Positions 23,769 to 31,650 of a stretch of 38,329 bases of DNA are shown piece after piece. The notes beneath the pieces are model-generated. The model saw only the letters and a list, made by a program, of their open reading frames with translations. It was not told the DNA's origin and searched no databases. Source of the stretch: an uncultured Burkholderiales bacterium (GTDB taxonomy: Bacteria > Pseudomonadota > Gammaproteobacteria > Burkholderiales > Burkholderiaceae_C); NCBI GenBank assembly GCA_903871545.1, contig CAIQHG010000003.1, forward strand, positions 1-38,329, given 5' to 3'. Each line of letters begins with the position of its first letter. Position 1 is the first letter of the stretch. A program made the position numbers and the translations under genes.

Positions 23769-24227
23769 ATGTCCTCTCGTAAAGAATTAATGCACGGCTT
23801 TTATTGGGATGAACTACAAATTGGAGATTCATTTGTTACGCAAAAAAGAACAATCACTGAAACTGACTTGGTCACCTTTTGCAATCTCAACTGGTTCACA
23901 GAGGATTTATTTGTCGATTTAAGCAACAGAGAGGCATTGGCTATTTCAGGACGGGTTGTCCCCGGCGCATTGGTCTATTCGTTCGCAGAGGGATTGATTG
24001 TTCCTTCTATTCAAAATACGGGTTTAGCGTTCTTAGAGACCTCAATGAGTGTAAAAGGTCCTACGTTCGTTGGAGACACTTTGCAAGTTGAGGTGGATGT
24101 GATTGAGCTGAAGAGCACCTCTAAACCTGAGCGCGGTCTTATTCGAACGCGCAACCGTGTGTTCAATCAAAAAGGGATCGTAACTTTAGAGTACGATCCA
24201 CTTCGGCTCTTAAAAAGAAGAGTTTAA
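23769..24227 (+). CDS. MaoC-like hot-dog protein lacking the usual catalytic Asp/His
   Basis: The 152-residue protein has a MaoC/R-hydratase-type hot-dog fold: GFYWDELQIGDSFVTQKRTI opens it, GRVVPGALVYSFAEGL forms the central helix region and FVGDTLQVEVDVIELKSTSK the later strands. In hydratases the segment FAxLSGDxNPLHxD carries the catalytic Asp and His; here the same 14 positions read FCNLNWFTEDLFVD, with both replaced by Phe. It may be a non-hydratase binding or thioesterase-like member or use other residues. It lies between two Bug receptor genes, 23 bases after the first, in the same direction as the acyl-CoA operon. Confidence 0.75.
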   Translation: MSSRKELMHGFYWDELQIGDSFVTQKRTITETDLVTFCNLNWFTEDLFVDLSNREALAISGRVVPGALVYSFAEGLIVPSIQNTGLAFLETSMSVKGPTFVGDTLQVEVDVIELKSTSKPERGLIRTRNRVFNQKGIVTLEYDPLRLLKRRV

Positions 24228-24249
24228 AAATTAACCTAGAGGAGAGCAC

Positions 24250-25251
24250 ATGTTTGGTGTTCGTTCGCGGTGGGTGCAATCTATTAGCGTCGTACTGCTC
24301 TATTTGGGGTCTTTGAGCGCACTCACGTCCTTTGCGCAGTCCACGCAAGCTCATTACCCAGATAAGCCTATTCGTCTTGTACTCGCTTTTCCCCCGGGTG
24401 GACCAACCGATTTAGTGGCACGAGTGCTTGCTCAAAAATTATCCGAGCAGCTTGCTCAAACCGTAATGGTTGACAATAAGCCAGGAGCTAATGGGAACAT
24501 AGCAGCTGAGATGGTGGCGAAATCTCCCGCTGATGGTTACACGCTTTTTTACAATACTTCTGCAATTGCACTTAGTCCGGCGTTATACAAAAAACTAAAC
24601 TACGATGTGAGAACTGATTTCTCACCCGTTGCTTTGACCGCTGTTATTCCGTTAGTTTTGGCTGTGAACCCTTCTGTTCCTGTGAATACAGTACAAGAAT
24701 TTATGAGCTACTTAAAGGCAAATCCTGGAAAGCTCACCTACGGCTCGGCGGGGAACGGGAATATTACTCACCTGGGTGCCTACGTACTTTTACAAAGTAA
24801 AGGGCTCACTGCAACTCACGCTCCCTATAAAGGAAGCGCGCCAGCCCTTATTGATTTGGTGAGTGGGCAGACGCAGTTCGTCACCGATACGGTCAACTCT
24901 GCTCTACCCTTCATTAAAGAAAAAAGACTTCGAGCGCTTGCTGTAACGAGTCTTAAGCGGACAAGTGTTTTACCTGAAGTGCCAACCATTAACGAGACTG
25001 TGTTACCAGGGTTTGAGGTGGGTGCTTGGCAAGGTGTCATGGTCCCGAGTAAAACACCTGCGGAAATTGTCAAAAAACTTAATCAAGAAATTTTGAAAGC
25101 GTTGGGCTCTGCTGATGTCCGTGCAAAGTTGGCACTCCAAGGGGCTGAGCCTTTGGGCTCTACACCAGAGGAGTACGCTGCCTATGTAAATTCTGAGTTG
25201 GCCAGATGGGAGCTAGTCGTTCGACAAACTGGGGCCTCACTGGATCAGTAA
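24250..25251 (+). CDS. Bug/TctC-family periplasmic solute receptor
   Basis: This 333-residue secreted receptor opens with MFGVRSRWVQSISVVLLYLG, a signal peptide cleaved near SFAQ-S, followed by YPDKPIRLVLAFPPGGPTDL, DNKPGANGNIAAEMVAKSPA, THAPYKGSAPALIDLVSGQ and VLPEVPTINETVLPGFEVGA. AGAGGAG lies seven bases before the ATG. It is the last gene of the long plus-strand run, and the fourth Bug receptor of the window. An AT-rich hairpin follows. The ligand is unknown; the catabolic genes upstream make an organic acid likely. Confidence 0.85.
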   Translation: MFGVRSRWVQSISVVLLYLGSLSALTSFAQSTQAHYPDKPIRLVLAFPPGGPTDLVARVLAQKLSEQLAQTVMVDNKPGANGNIAAEMVAKSPADGYTLFYNTSAIALSPALYKKLNYDVRTDFSPVALTAVIPLVLAVNPSVPVNTVQEFMSYLKANPGKLTYGSAGNGNITHLGAYVLLQSKGLTATHAPYKGSAPALIDLVSGQTQFVTDTVNSALPFIKEKRLRALAVTSLKRTSVLPEVPTINETVLPGFEVGAWQGVMVPSKTPAEIVKKLNQEILKALGSADVRAKLALQGAEPLGSTPEEYAAYVNSELARWELVVRQTGASLDQ

Positions 25252-25278
25252 AAACAGGCGTTTGCGAGAGCTGAATTT

Positions 25279-25302
25279 TAAATAATCTTTTAAGATTGTT
25301 TA
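25279..25302. terminator. AT-rich hairpin, candidate bidirectional terminator
   Basis: TAAATAATC (25279-25287) and GATTGTTTA (25294-25302) pair over nine bases with one G-U, around a TTTTAA loop, in the 97-base gap between two converging genes. The position and symmetry suit a shared terminator; the stem is AT-rich and therefore weak. Confidence 0.4.
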
Positions 25303-25348
25303 CGAGTTACGCCTCGTCGCTTTAGGGGTCAAAGTTGCGTCTGCGGTC

Positions 25349-27667
25349 TCAAATACTTTGTATTTTAAACGGGGTGTCTCTAAGTCTTTGCCCACTAGCG
25401 GCGTGGATTGCATTTGCAATTGCAGCCGCCATCGGGCCGTGAGCCCCTTCGCCCACACCCAATGAGCGTTCATCGGGACGGTTTATGAGGGATACTTCAA
25501 CAACTGGGACTTGTGAGAACCTTAGAACCGGGTAATCGCTCCAACGCTCAGTCTTAATACGCTGCGGATCGTAGTCAACCCTCTCCATCAAGCTCCAGCT
25601 TGTAGCCTGTATCAAGCCACCCTCGATCTGGTTTTTTAGTCCATTGGGGTTGATTATGAGTCCAGCGTCAGCACAAGCAAAAGCTTTCTCAACCTTAATC
25701 ACCCCAGTTTGCGTGTTCACTACAACCTGGGCCACTACGGCGCAGTAAACAGCCATGTTTTTGTATTTAGCGAACGCAATGCCCCGCCCTCTTTTCTCAA
25801 CGGGGCTTGGATTACTGGCATTGACTTTGGATTTACTGGGGTTGTAGCTCTCGTTGGAGGCACTCCAATTTGCCATCTTTGCGGCTTGCTGAATCACTGC
25901 GACTGCGCGTGGGTCTTTGAGGTGTTTAATCCTAAACTCGACTGCGTCTTGCCCACTCTCAATGGCCAACTCGTCCATAAAAGACTCTATCGCCAACACA
26001 TTACAAAATGCCCCTAACGTCCTCAGTGCAGAGGTGCGGATAGGCATTTGTTGGATCAGGTGATTAACAACCTTTTGGTTGGGAAAGTCGTACAGCGCAA
26101 TTGCATTGCGGTCCCCTCCCCCTGCGGGCTGGGGGATGTTGCGCGAGGGACCCGCTTTGAGTGGGTTCTCCATGTACCAGGCTGCCAGAAGGTTACATCC
26201 ATCGGGGTCATAGGGCCTGGTGCTGTGGGTGTAGCTCCACAGCTCGTGGTGCCAAAAGGCGATTCTGCCGTTTGCGTCTAACTTTGCAGCCATCTGCACC
26301 ACCATGGGACTACCGTAGGGCTCCCACCTGAACTCATCCTCGCGCATCCACTGCAAACGAACCGGTACACCGGGCACAGCTTTGGCTATTAATGCGGCGT
26401 CTAGGGCCACATCATCTGCCCCGTTATGCCCGTAACAACCCGAGCCCTCAACGTGAGCAACAGTGATCTGCTCTTTAGGAATACGCAGGGCCTTGGATAA
26501 ATCGTTCCTAAGAGGAAAAACCCCCTGAGAGTGGCACCAAACTCTCAAATGATTCGTACTATTTAAGTTAGAGCTCTCCCACTGTGCAAGCGCGCATGAG
26601 GGGCCAATGGAGGCGTGCGCAATATAGGGTCTGGTGTAGCGCTGTTTGAACAACTTATCCTCGCCACTGGACAGCTCTGCAGGGTTCCCCTTTAGGCTGA
26701 TCACGTCGTCTTGAGTTTTTTGAGCCTGCATGTGCTCAAATAATTCAGCCCCAAAGGGTGGAAGGTCTTTGGGGGTTTGCCACTTAGTTTGAGCCCTTAA
26801 AGCGTGAGCGGCTACAACGGCTTGCTCCTCTTTTGTTGCTATGACGCCCAGAAAATTGCCATCACGAATAACCCTTAAAACACCGGGTAACTTCTCAATG
26901 GGTTCTTTGTTAAACCCAACCAGAACAGCCCTCGGCGCTGGGGGGCGGATAACTCTTGCGTGAACCATGCCTGGGAGTCGAAGATCTTGCACATACATTG
27001 GCTGTCCGCTGACTTTGCCGGGAATGTCACGACGCGCTATCTCTGATCCCATCAGTTTGTGAAGAGGACTTTTCTTGGGTTGAACTTTTGCTGTAGCGTC
27101 AAGGGCGTAATTAACGCTATCCAACAAGTCGACATATTTAACTGACCTAGGTGAATTTGTAGACACTTCGCGACTACTTATTAAACCTTTGTCAACTTCT
27201 AGGGTATCAACACCTACATTGAGCCTTTTGCCAGCGGCAACCAAAAGCATCGAGCGCACCTCAGCACAAGCATATCTCAGCGCAGTACCGCTGTCTTGTA
27301 TGGATAGACTACCGGAGGTCACTCCCTCATCCGGTGTTAGCTCAGTGTTGCCTGAGATGACTTTGATACTTGCGATCTCTACATCAAGCTCATCGGAGAC
27401 GATTTGCGTAAGCGCTGTCAAGATCCCTTGGCCTAGCTCGACTTTGCCGGTGCGCATCGTCACAGTTCCGTCCGGATGCAGGTTAATCCAAGCATTTAGC
27501 TTGGGGTTGTTTTTAAGGCTACCGGGGAGGGGCGAAGGGAGAGTTGGTGCTGGCGCAGGAGGTGCTTTATCGTCTGCGCTAAACGCACCAACCCAACTAA
27601 ATCCGTAGCACAAAACCCCTGCGCGTAGGAACGATCGTCTAGTAGTTGTGTCAAGGGTGGTGCTCAT
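25349..27667 (-). CDS. Molybdenum hydroxylase large subunit, Tat-exported (IorB / aldehyde oxidoreductase type)
   Basis: The 772-residue subunit binds the molybdenum-pterin cofactor and hydroxylates an aldehyde or N-heterocycle using water. It opens with a twin-arginine signal (RRSFLRAG, residues 10-17, then a short hydrophobic stretch), so the folded enzyme should be exported to the periplasm. NAWINLHPDGTVTMRTGKVE and LGQGILTALTQIVSDELDVE start the first cofactor domain; DIPGKVSGQPMYVQDLRLPG starts the second. The catalytic Glu is in SLGVGEGAHGPMAAAIANAI near the end. Its start overlaps the iron-sulfur subunit by four bases. The electron acceptor should be a cytochrome because no FAD subunit is encoded. 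Substrate unknown. Confidence 0.88.
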   Translation of the reverse strand: MSTTLDTTTRRSFLRAGVLCYGFSWVGAFSADDKAPPAPAPTLPSPLPGSLKNNPKLNAWINLHPDGTVTMRTGKVELGQGILTALTQIVSDELDVEIASIKVISGNTELTPDEGVTSGSLSIQDSGTALRYACAEVRSMLLVAAGKRLNVGVDTLEVDKGLISSREVSTNSPRSVKYVDLLDSVNYALDATAKVQPKKSPLHKLMGSEIARRDIPGKVSGQPMYVQDLRLPGMVHARVIRPPAPRAVLVGFNKEPIEKLPGVLRVIRDGNFLGVIATKEEQAVVAAHALRAQTKWQTPKDLPPFGAELFEHMQAQKTQDDVISLKGNPAELSSGEDKLFKQRYTRPYIAHASIGPSCALAQWESSNLNSTNHLRVWCHSQGVFPLRNDLSKALRIPKEQITVAHVEGSGCYGHNGADDVALDAALIAKAVPGVPVRLQWMREDEFRWEPYGSPMVVQMAAKLDANGRIAFWHHELWSYTHSTRPYDPDGCNLLAAWYMENPLKAGPSRNIPQPAGGGDRNAIALYDFPNQKVVNHLIQQMPIRTSALRTLGAFCNVLAIESFMDELAIESGQDAVEFRIKHLKDPRAVAVIQQAAKMANWSASNESYNPSKSKVNASNPSPVEKRGRGIAFAKYKNMAVYCAVVAQVVVNTQTGVIKVEKAFACADAGLIINPNGLKNQIEGGLIQATSWSLMERVDYDPQRIKTERWSDYPVLRFSQVPVVEVSLINRPDERSLGVGEGAHGPMAAAIANAIHAASGQRLRDTPFKIQSI

Positions 27668-28200
27668 GCCAACTCCCCCGATGTTGTGCTTTGAAGGGTG
27701 GTTTTGGGCACGGATTGTTTAATTTGCTGCGCTGCTCTTTGGACGGCCTTGATGATCCTGCTGTGTGTTCCGCATCTGCAAAGATTGGCATCTAGGGCGC
27801 TGCGAATTTGCGCCTCTGATGGGTCTGGTGTTTTATTTAAAAACGCTTGTGCGGTCATGATCATGCCGTTGATACAGTATCCGCACTGAGCAGCTTGTTC
27901 TTGAATAAACGCGTTTTGCAAAATACTCAGTGAATTGGCTCCCGTCGCTTTGTTACCTGGATTGCCAAGTCCCTCAATAGTAGTAATTTGCGCCTCGGCA
28001 GGGACAGCACCTAACACAGTTACGCAAGAGCGAATGGGTTCCCCGTTTAGTAACACCGTACATGCCCCGCACTGCCCTGCACCGCAGCCAAACTTTGCCC
28101 CGTTCAGCTCTAAATCATTTCTCAGCACATACAAGAGCGGGGTTGCGGGATCGGCGTCACAGGCTTTCATCTCACCGTTGATATTTAGTGTGGTCTTCAT
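27664..28200 (-). CDS. Molybdenum hydroxylase small subunit, two [2Fe-2S] clusters (IorA type)
   Basis: This 178-residue protein carries electrons from the molybdenum site through two [2Fe-2S] clusters. The plant-ferredoxin-type domain has C39, C44, C47 and C59 (GCGAGQCGACTVLLNG...RSC). The helical domain has C106 and C109 (QCGYCINGM) and C141 and C143 (NLCRCGTH). All eight ligands are present. It has no export signal and presumably rides out with the Tat-tagged large subunit. The large-subunit gene starts in the overlapping ATGA. A C-terminal tail of about 25 residues is extra. Confidence 0.92.
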   Translation of the reverse strand: MKTTLNINGEMKACDADPATPLLYVLRNDLELNGAKFGCGAGQCGACTVLLNGEPIRSCVTVLGAVPAEAQITTIEGLGNPGNKATGANSLSILQNAFIQEQAAQCGYCINGMIMTAQAFLNKTPDPSEAQIRSALDANLCRCGTHSRIIKAVQRAAQQIKQSVPKTTLQSTTSGELA

Positions 28201-28643
28201 TGAATTTAAAAAAAAGGAAAATTTATAGAGAGATATTTAAGCTTGAAAAGTCTGAGTTGGCAATAGTGGGTTGTAATTAGTTTGTAATTGGTTTGTTGAT
28301 AGACTATTTCTTTGACGGCTTTTAGTCAGAAGATTTGCCTCTAAACCGCAATATAAGCTGACCCTGATTCCCGAATACTTTGCCTTAAAACACTGAAATA
28401 GGATTTGAGTATTTTTGTGTCTCCTGCGCCCAGCGTGGGCGCACTCCTAGGGGGGAGCAAGTTGCGTCGCTAAGTTGAGTAGGACGGTGCACGCGCACGC
28501 GCACGCGCGAGCACAAGCGCAAGCGAAACTGAAGCAACTGTAACAACTGTAACAACTCTATGAAGGCGCCGATTGCGCAGGTGTGGGGGGGGGGTGGCGG
28601 GGGAAGTTTGGAACATAACCTCATTGGGTCTTTGGGGTAAATC
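28201..28643. other. Gene-free region containing composite element copy B
   Basis: Between the molybdenum hydroxylase start and the DUF6152 gene stop lie 443 bases. The part near 28201-28476 should hold the hydroxylase promoter, but no clear boxes or ribosome site are seen. The part at 28477-28609 is a low-complexity and G-rich element described separately. Frames on the minus strand here give only proline- and leucine-rich simple sequence and are not coding. Confidence 0.5.
28477..28609 (+). repeat. Composite low-complexity / G-tract element, copy B
   Basis: On the plus strand the stretch begins GAGTAGGACG (28477-28486), runs into GCACGC repeated three times and degenerate six-base variants, then AACTGTAAC twice, then CGATTGCGCA (28570-28579) and a block with ten consecutive G (28585-28594) and GGCGGGGGAAG. 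Copy A at 9538-9741 shows the same order of landmarks on the opposite strand with a wholly different simple-sequence interior. Confidence 0.5.
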
Positions 28644-29069
28644 TTATTCGAGATTGGCCCTTTCTGCTGAACGAATATTGGTGGTGAATGATTCGCCGGT
28701 ATCAATCAAGGTGATTTTTTTCATAGCCCCGCCCTTACTTCCATTTCTAAGGGGACTGAAGGACACTTCAACTTTATCCCCGGCCTTGATGGATGTTCTC
28801 TTCCATCCGTCCCTCACCAAATTACCAGGGCTCGTCATCTCCATGAGCCACACCGCAGGTTCCTCATTGGGTTGAGTGGTACCGGTTACAAAAATACCCA
28901 CGTGCGGATTAGTCCACTGCACTTCTTTGACGACCCCATTCATAACCACACTTTTGGCGTGATCAAACATCGTGGTCGAATGATGAGCAAAAGAGGGTAG
29001 CGTTGCCATTAAACCGGCCAATATAGACACTTTTAGTAGGGAGCGCTTATAAGCTTTTATCGTATTCAT
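28644..29069 (-). CDS. Exported DUF6152-type protein
   Basis: The 141-residue protein has a signal peptide (to about residue 28, cleaved near SFA-H) and then HHSTTMFDHAKSVVMNGVVK, EVQWTNPHVGIFVTG and DKVEVSFSPLRNGSKGGAMK, which I recognise as the DUF6152 family of small periplasmic beta proteins. No function is established; a histidine pair right after the cleavage site is conserved in members I recall. It is the last gene of a minus-strand run with a larger exported protein and two membrane proteins, 30 bases after the stop of the previous gene. Confidence 0.7.
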   Translation of the reverse strand: MNTIKAYKRSLLKVSILAGLMATLPSFAHHSTTMFDHAKSVVMNGVVKEVQWTNPHVGIFVTGTTQPNEEPAVWLMEMTSPGNLVRDGWKRTSIKAGDKVEVSFSPLRNGSKGGAMKKITLIDTGESFTTNIRSAERANLE

Positions 29070-29099
29070 GATGAAGTTTCCTTAAGTGTTGTAATTGAA

Positions 29100-29942
29100 T
29101 TATTTATTGGTAACGGTTCTGTTGCCACCAACATCATATTGAATTTGTTCGTAAACAGCATCTCCGTTTTTATCAATTTTAGGAATATATGTTCCCTCCA
29201 AACAGATGCCTTCCACAATATCGTACTTTTTAGCGCGTTGTCTAAAAAATAATCGAGTTGTTTTCCAAGGTTTGGTAAGAACTTTAGGAGCAAATATTTC
29301 CAAATCATCAGCCAAAATATCCTTACCCTGCAAATGGATGCGCTCAACAACGTGCATATCCCCGTTATTAGGGACTCCCTCGGCCTCAGAAATAGCCAAC
29401 AACGACTGAGGAATAATACCAACCGTATCGACAACAAGCGTATCACCTTCCCAGTGACCGATCGAATGGCCATGAAGGGTTGGATCCGGATCTTCAGGAT
29501 GTTTACGTCCATCAGTATAAATACGTCTAAGTCGATTGCCATCAGACTCACCCAATAGAGTAACCCGACCAGGAGTGAATAATATCTCCATCGCATTGTG
29601 AGTGATCAACATCCAAGAGGGCATGCCTTCGGGCAAACAGTTCACAAACAAGGGCGTTGGTCTGCCTGCGGCTTCCTCTGCATACTGAAATTTAATAGTT
29701 GCAGCGGACCTGGAATTCCAAGGCGGTGGGTTCGTTTTCTGTTGCATATCTTGATCTGTAATTTTTGGATTCCATGATCCAGACCAATCCGGCAATGCAG
29801 AAATATCAGTCCAATCCTTTACGGTAGGTGGCTCGTACTGATCCACGCTAGCAGCAGATACGCATCTACCAACAACTAGGAACACCAAGGTCAAAACGAC
29901 GCCAAAGTTAGCTCCAAGCCATCTCTTTTGAATTTCAATCAT
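29100..29942 (-). CDS. Exported conserved protein of unknown function, partner of DUF6152
   Basis: This 280-residue protein has an N-terminal hydrophobic segment (about 9-30), probably a signal peptide. The mature part contains LPDWSGSWNPKI, NPPPWNSRSA, NCLPEGMPSWMLI and EILFTPGRVTLLGESDGNRL, then HGHSIGHWEGDTLVVDT, VERIHLQGKDILADDLEIFA and a late EGTYIPKI stretch. These match a family of exported proteins often encoded next to DUF6152 genes, but no enzyme or ligand is known to me. Many Trp residues and the HSIGHWEGDTLVVDT motif suggest a beta-rich binding fold. It lies 19 bases after a DUF6644-like membrane gene. Confidence 0.65.
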   Translation of the reverse strand: MIEIQKRWLGANFGVVLTLVFLVVGRCVSAASVDQYEPPTVKDWTDISALPDWSGSWNPKITDQDMQQKTNPPPWNSRSAATIKFQYAEEAAGRPTPLFVNCLPEGMPSWMLITHNAMEILFTPGRVTLLGESDGNRLRRIYTDGRKHPEDPDPTLHGHSIGHWEGDTLVVDTVGIIPQSLLAISEAEGVPNNGDMHVVERIHLQGKDILADDLEIFAPKVLTKPWKTTRLFFRQRAKKYDIVEGICLEGTYIPKIDKNGDAVYEQIQYDVGGNRTVTNK

Positions 29943-29961
29943 GTTTAACTTTCCTCTTAAA

Positions 29962-30480
29962 TTATGAAAGCGTCAACTCCAGGGTGAAACCAATCAAACG
30001 CCCCATGACTACCACGACAAACCAACAAATCAAGGAGACGAGACAAAATACCTTAGTACTTTTGATGTGAGCAATCTCAAATGGATGGCCTTCCAAGGAA
30101 TTATTTTTTTTCTTAAAAATAAATTGATACAAAAACATGTTGATTCCAATCAAAATCAGCATGATCATTTTTAACCGGAAATAAATATTATTGTAGTAAT
30201 TCAACGCGTTGGACGTGAATAAGACGGCCCCAGTGATACAAGACAAGAAAAATGCAATCCAAGTGATCGGCAAGATATTTTTATTAAAAGAATCCACATC
30301 TTCATCAAGACCGAACAGTCCCAATATTCTCAAGTCAACGTAGGCGATAGAGCCCATGACCCAGGAGACAGTTAGTATATGAAAACTCTCAATCCAAGGA
30401 AACAACAACTCATTTTCACGAACATTATTGGCCAAGTTGGAGTCGTGTACCGCTCTTAAAAAAGTATCAAGATATTGCAT
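29962..30480 (-). CDS. DUF6644-like four-helix membrane protein
   Basis: The 172-residue protein has four or five membrane segments. The first half carries LLFPWIESFHILTVSWVMGS and VDLRILGLFG, the second ITWIAFFLSCITGAVLFTS and YFRLKMIMLILIGINMFLYQ. The P-W-x-E-x-x-H pattern at the start of the first helix and the RLK motif are shared with its neighbour upstream, so the two are diverged paralogues. I place them in the DUF6644 group by recollection. The in-membrane histidines could bind heme or metal. It follows its paralogue by three bases. Confidence 0.6.
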   Translation of the reverse strand: MQYLDTFLRAVHDSNLANNVRENELLFPWIESFHILTVSWVMGSIAYVDLRILGLFGLDEDVDSFNKNILPITWIAFFLSCITGAVLFTSNALNYYNNIYFRLKMIMLILIGINMFLYQFIFKKKNNSLEGHPFEIAHIKSTKVFCLVSLICWFVVVVMGRLIGFTLELTLS

Positions 30481-30483
30481 TTT

Positions 30484-30984
30484 TTAGGTGTAAGCAATCC
30501 AGCGGCCTGCGAAAATTATCAATACCAAATTGATCAAGAGCAGACTTGCCAAGATTTTTTGATTTGAAGTAATGGCTGAGGAAGAGTATTGATCTTTTCG
30601 ATTTTCATTACCAGATATTTTTTTTATCCAAAAGAATATTGCGATGGCACTCAAAAGCAATATCATTTTGACTTGAAACACCCAGTTGGCTAAAGAGCGT
30701 GAAGGCTCCCCAATGATCAACACTGACCCCGTCAGCAACAACACGATCAAAGCAGGCGTAATCACGGCTTGAAAGCGAACAATGGTTTGATTTAAACTTT
30801 TCTCAACCATGAAACGATCAAAAATTTTCATACCAACCAAAAGTAAAGTCGTGCCCACTGCACATACAGCAAATATATGGATGATCTGCACAAGGGGCAC
30901 TATCCAATCATTGACTTGAATTGCCTGACTGAGATCGGTATCTTCAAGCCAAGTGCAAAAATTTAAAAGCTGCGCATTGTTCAT
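30484..30984 (-). CDS. DUF6644-like four-helix membrane protein (paralogue)
   Basis: This 166-residue protein opens FCTWLEDTDLSQAIQ, then WIVPLVQIIHIFAVCAVGTT, KIFDRFM, a helix with VITPALIVLLLTGSVLIIGE and NWVFQVKMILLLSAIAIFFW. It has about four or five membrane segments and the same spacing of Pro, His and Lys residues as the next gene, from which it is separated by three bases. It is first in a four-gene minus-strand unit with two exported proteins. No function is known; a heme-binding electron-transfer role is possible because conserved His lies inside the first helix. Confidence 0.6.
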   Translation of the reverse strand: MNNAQLLNFCTWLEDTDLSQAIQVNDWIVPLVQIIHIFAVCAVGTTLLLVGMKIFDRFMVEKSLNQTIVRFQAVITPALIVLLLTGSVLIIGEPSRSLANWVFQVKMILLLSAIAIFFWIKKISGNENRKDQYSSSAITSNQKILASLLLINLVLIIFAGRWIAYT

Positions 30985-31069
30985 TAATAATTGAGGACCA
31001 CTTAATGCATCTGATCAAAACATTGTACATTGAGCGTTAATCAACAAAACATTTTTAGCACAACACAAG

Positions 31070-31513
31070 TCACCCTGGATGTGCGTATTTAAGATGACAG
31101 TTTTCACAGACCGTATCCATCATCGAGCCATTTTTGAACAACTCTTCTTTATCATGTGCAATGATCGAGTCTAGGGTTTTTTGACCTACCGCACTTAAAG
31201 CGCGAGAAAATTTAAACCAGTCACCCTTATCAACAGCTCTTGCATCAAGCATCAATAAATTGCCACTTTCAATCAAAATAGCGGCATGGTTCTTTAATTG
31301 GTCCCATTCTTCATCTGTTTTGGGTGACTTTTCTATCACCCCGTTTTCATTGCTGATCCACCCCACTGAGTCGAAGATGGCGTCGGCAGCTGGATCAATC
31401 ACCCACTCCATTAGCTGTGGCAGCTTCAAATCGGTGTTGTACTTGGTATCCACGGATGCACATGCTTGCAACAAAATCACAAAAATAATGAATAGAAGTT
31501 TAACTATTTTCAT
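31070..31513 (-). CDS. Small lipoprotein with one c-type heme motif (cytochrome c'-like)
   Basis: The 147-residue protein has a lipoprotein signal peptide (LLQAC, Cys18 would be lipidated). A helical region with DEEWDQLKNHAAILIESGNL and DWFKFSRALSAVGQKTLDSI follows, and a C-terminal CENCH (136-140) for covalent heme attachment is followed by LKYAHPG. A C-x-x-C-H motif at the C-terminus after a helix bundle is the cytochrome c' layout. The protein should be anchored in a membrane facing the periplasm. It lies upstream of the DUF6644/DUF6152 unit after an 85-base gap on the same strand. An electron-carrier role for the nearby molybdenum enzyme is inference. Confidence 0.75.
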   Translation of the reverse strand: MKIVKLLFIIFVILLQACASVDTKYNTDLKLPQLMEWVIDPAADAIFDSVGWISNENGVIEKSPKTDEEWDQLKNHAAILIESGNLLMLDARAVDKGDWFKFSRALSAVGQKTLDSIIAHDKEELFKNGSMMDTVCENCHLKYAHPG

Positions 31514-31650
31514 TTGGTAATACCCATTACATGTGATTTAGACAATGAACTACTGACTCCAACCTTACATTTGCGCATAGTAGGCTATAGACTGTAGTTC
31601 ATCCAAGTTGGTTGGTCCTTGGGCATTAGTATTTTTAGTGTAGTAACTAT

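Noticed and set aside
28490..28560. CRISPR-like array in the GCACGC / AACTGTAAC tract
   Set aside because: Units are 6-9 bases, degenerate and without unique spacers of constant length; no cas genes are near.
28385..28705. Minus-strand frame with proline and LLQ repeats
   Set aside because: It is a translation of the simple-sequence element and runs into the DUF6152 gene; not a believable protein.
29066..29596. 176-codon minus-strand frame
   Set aside because: It overlaps the well-supported 280-residue exported protein in another frame and has no recognisable content.
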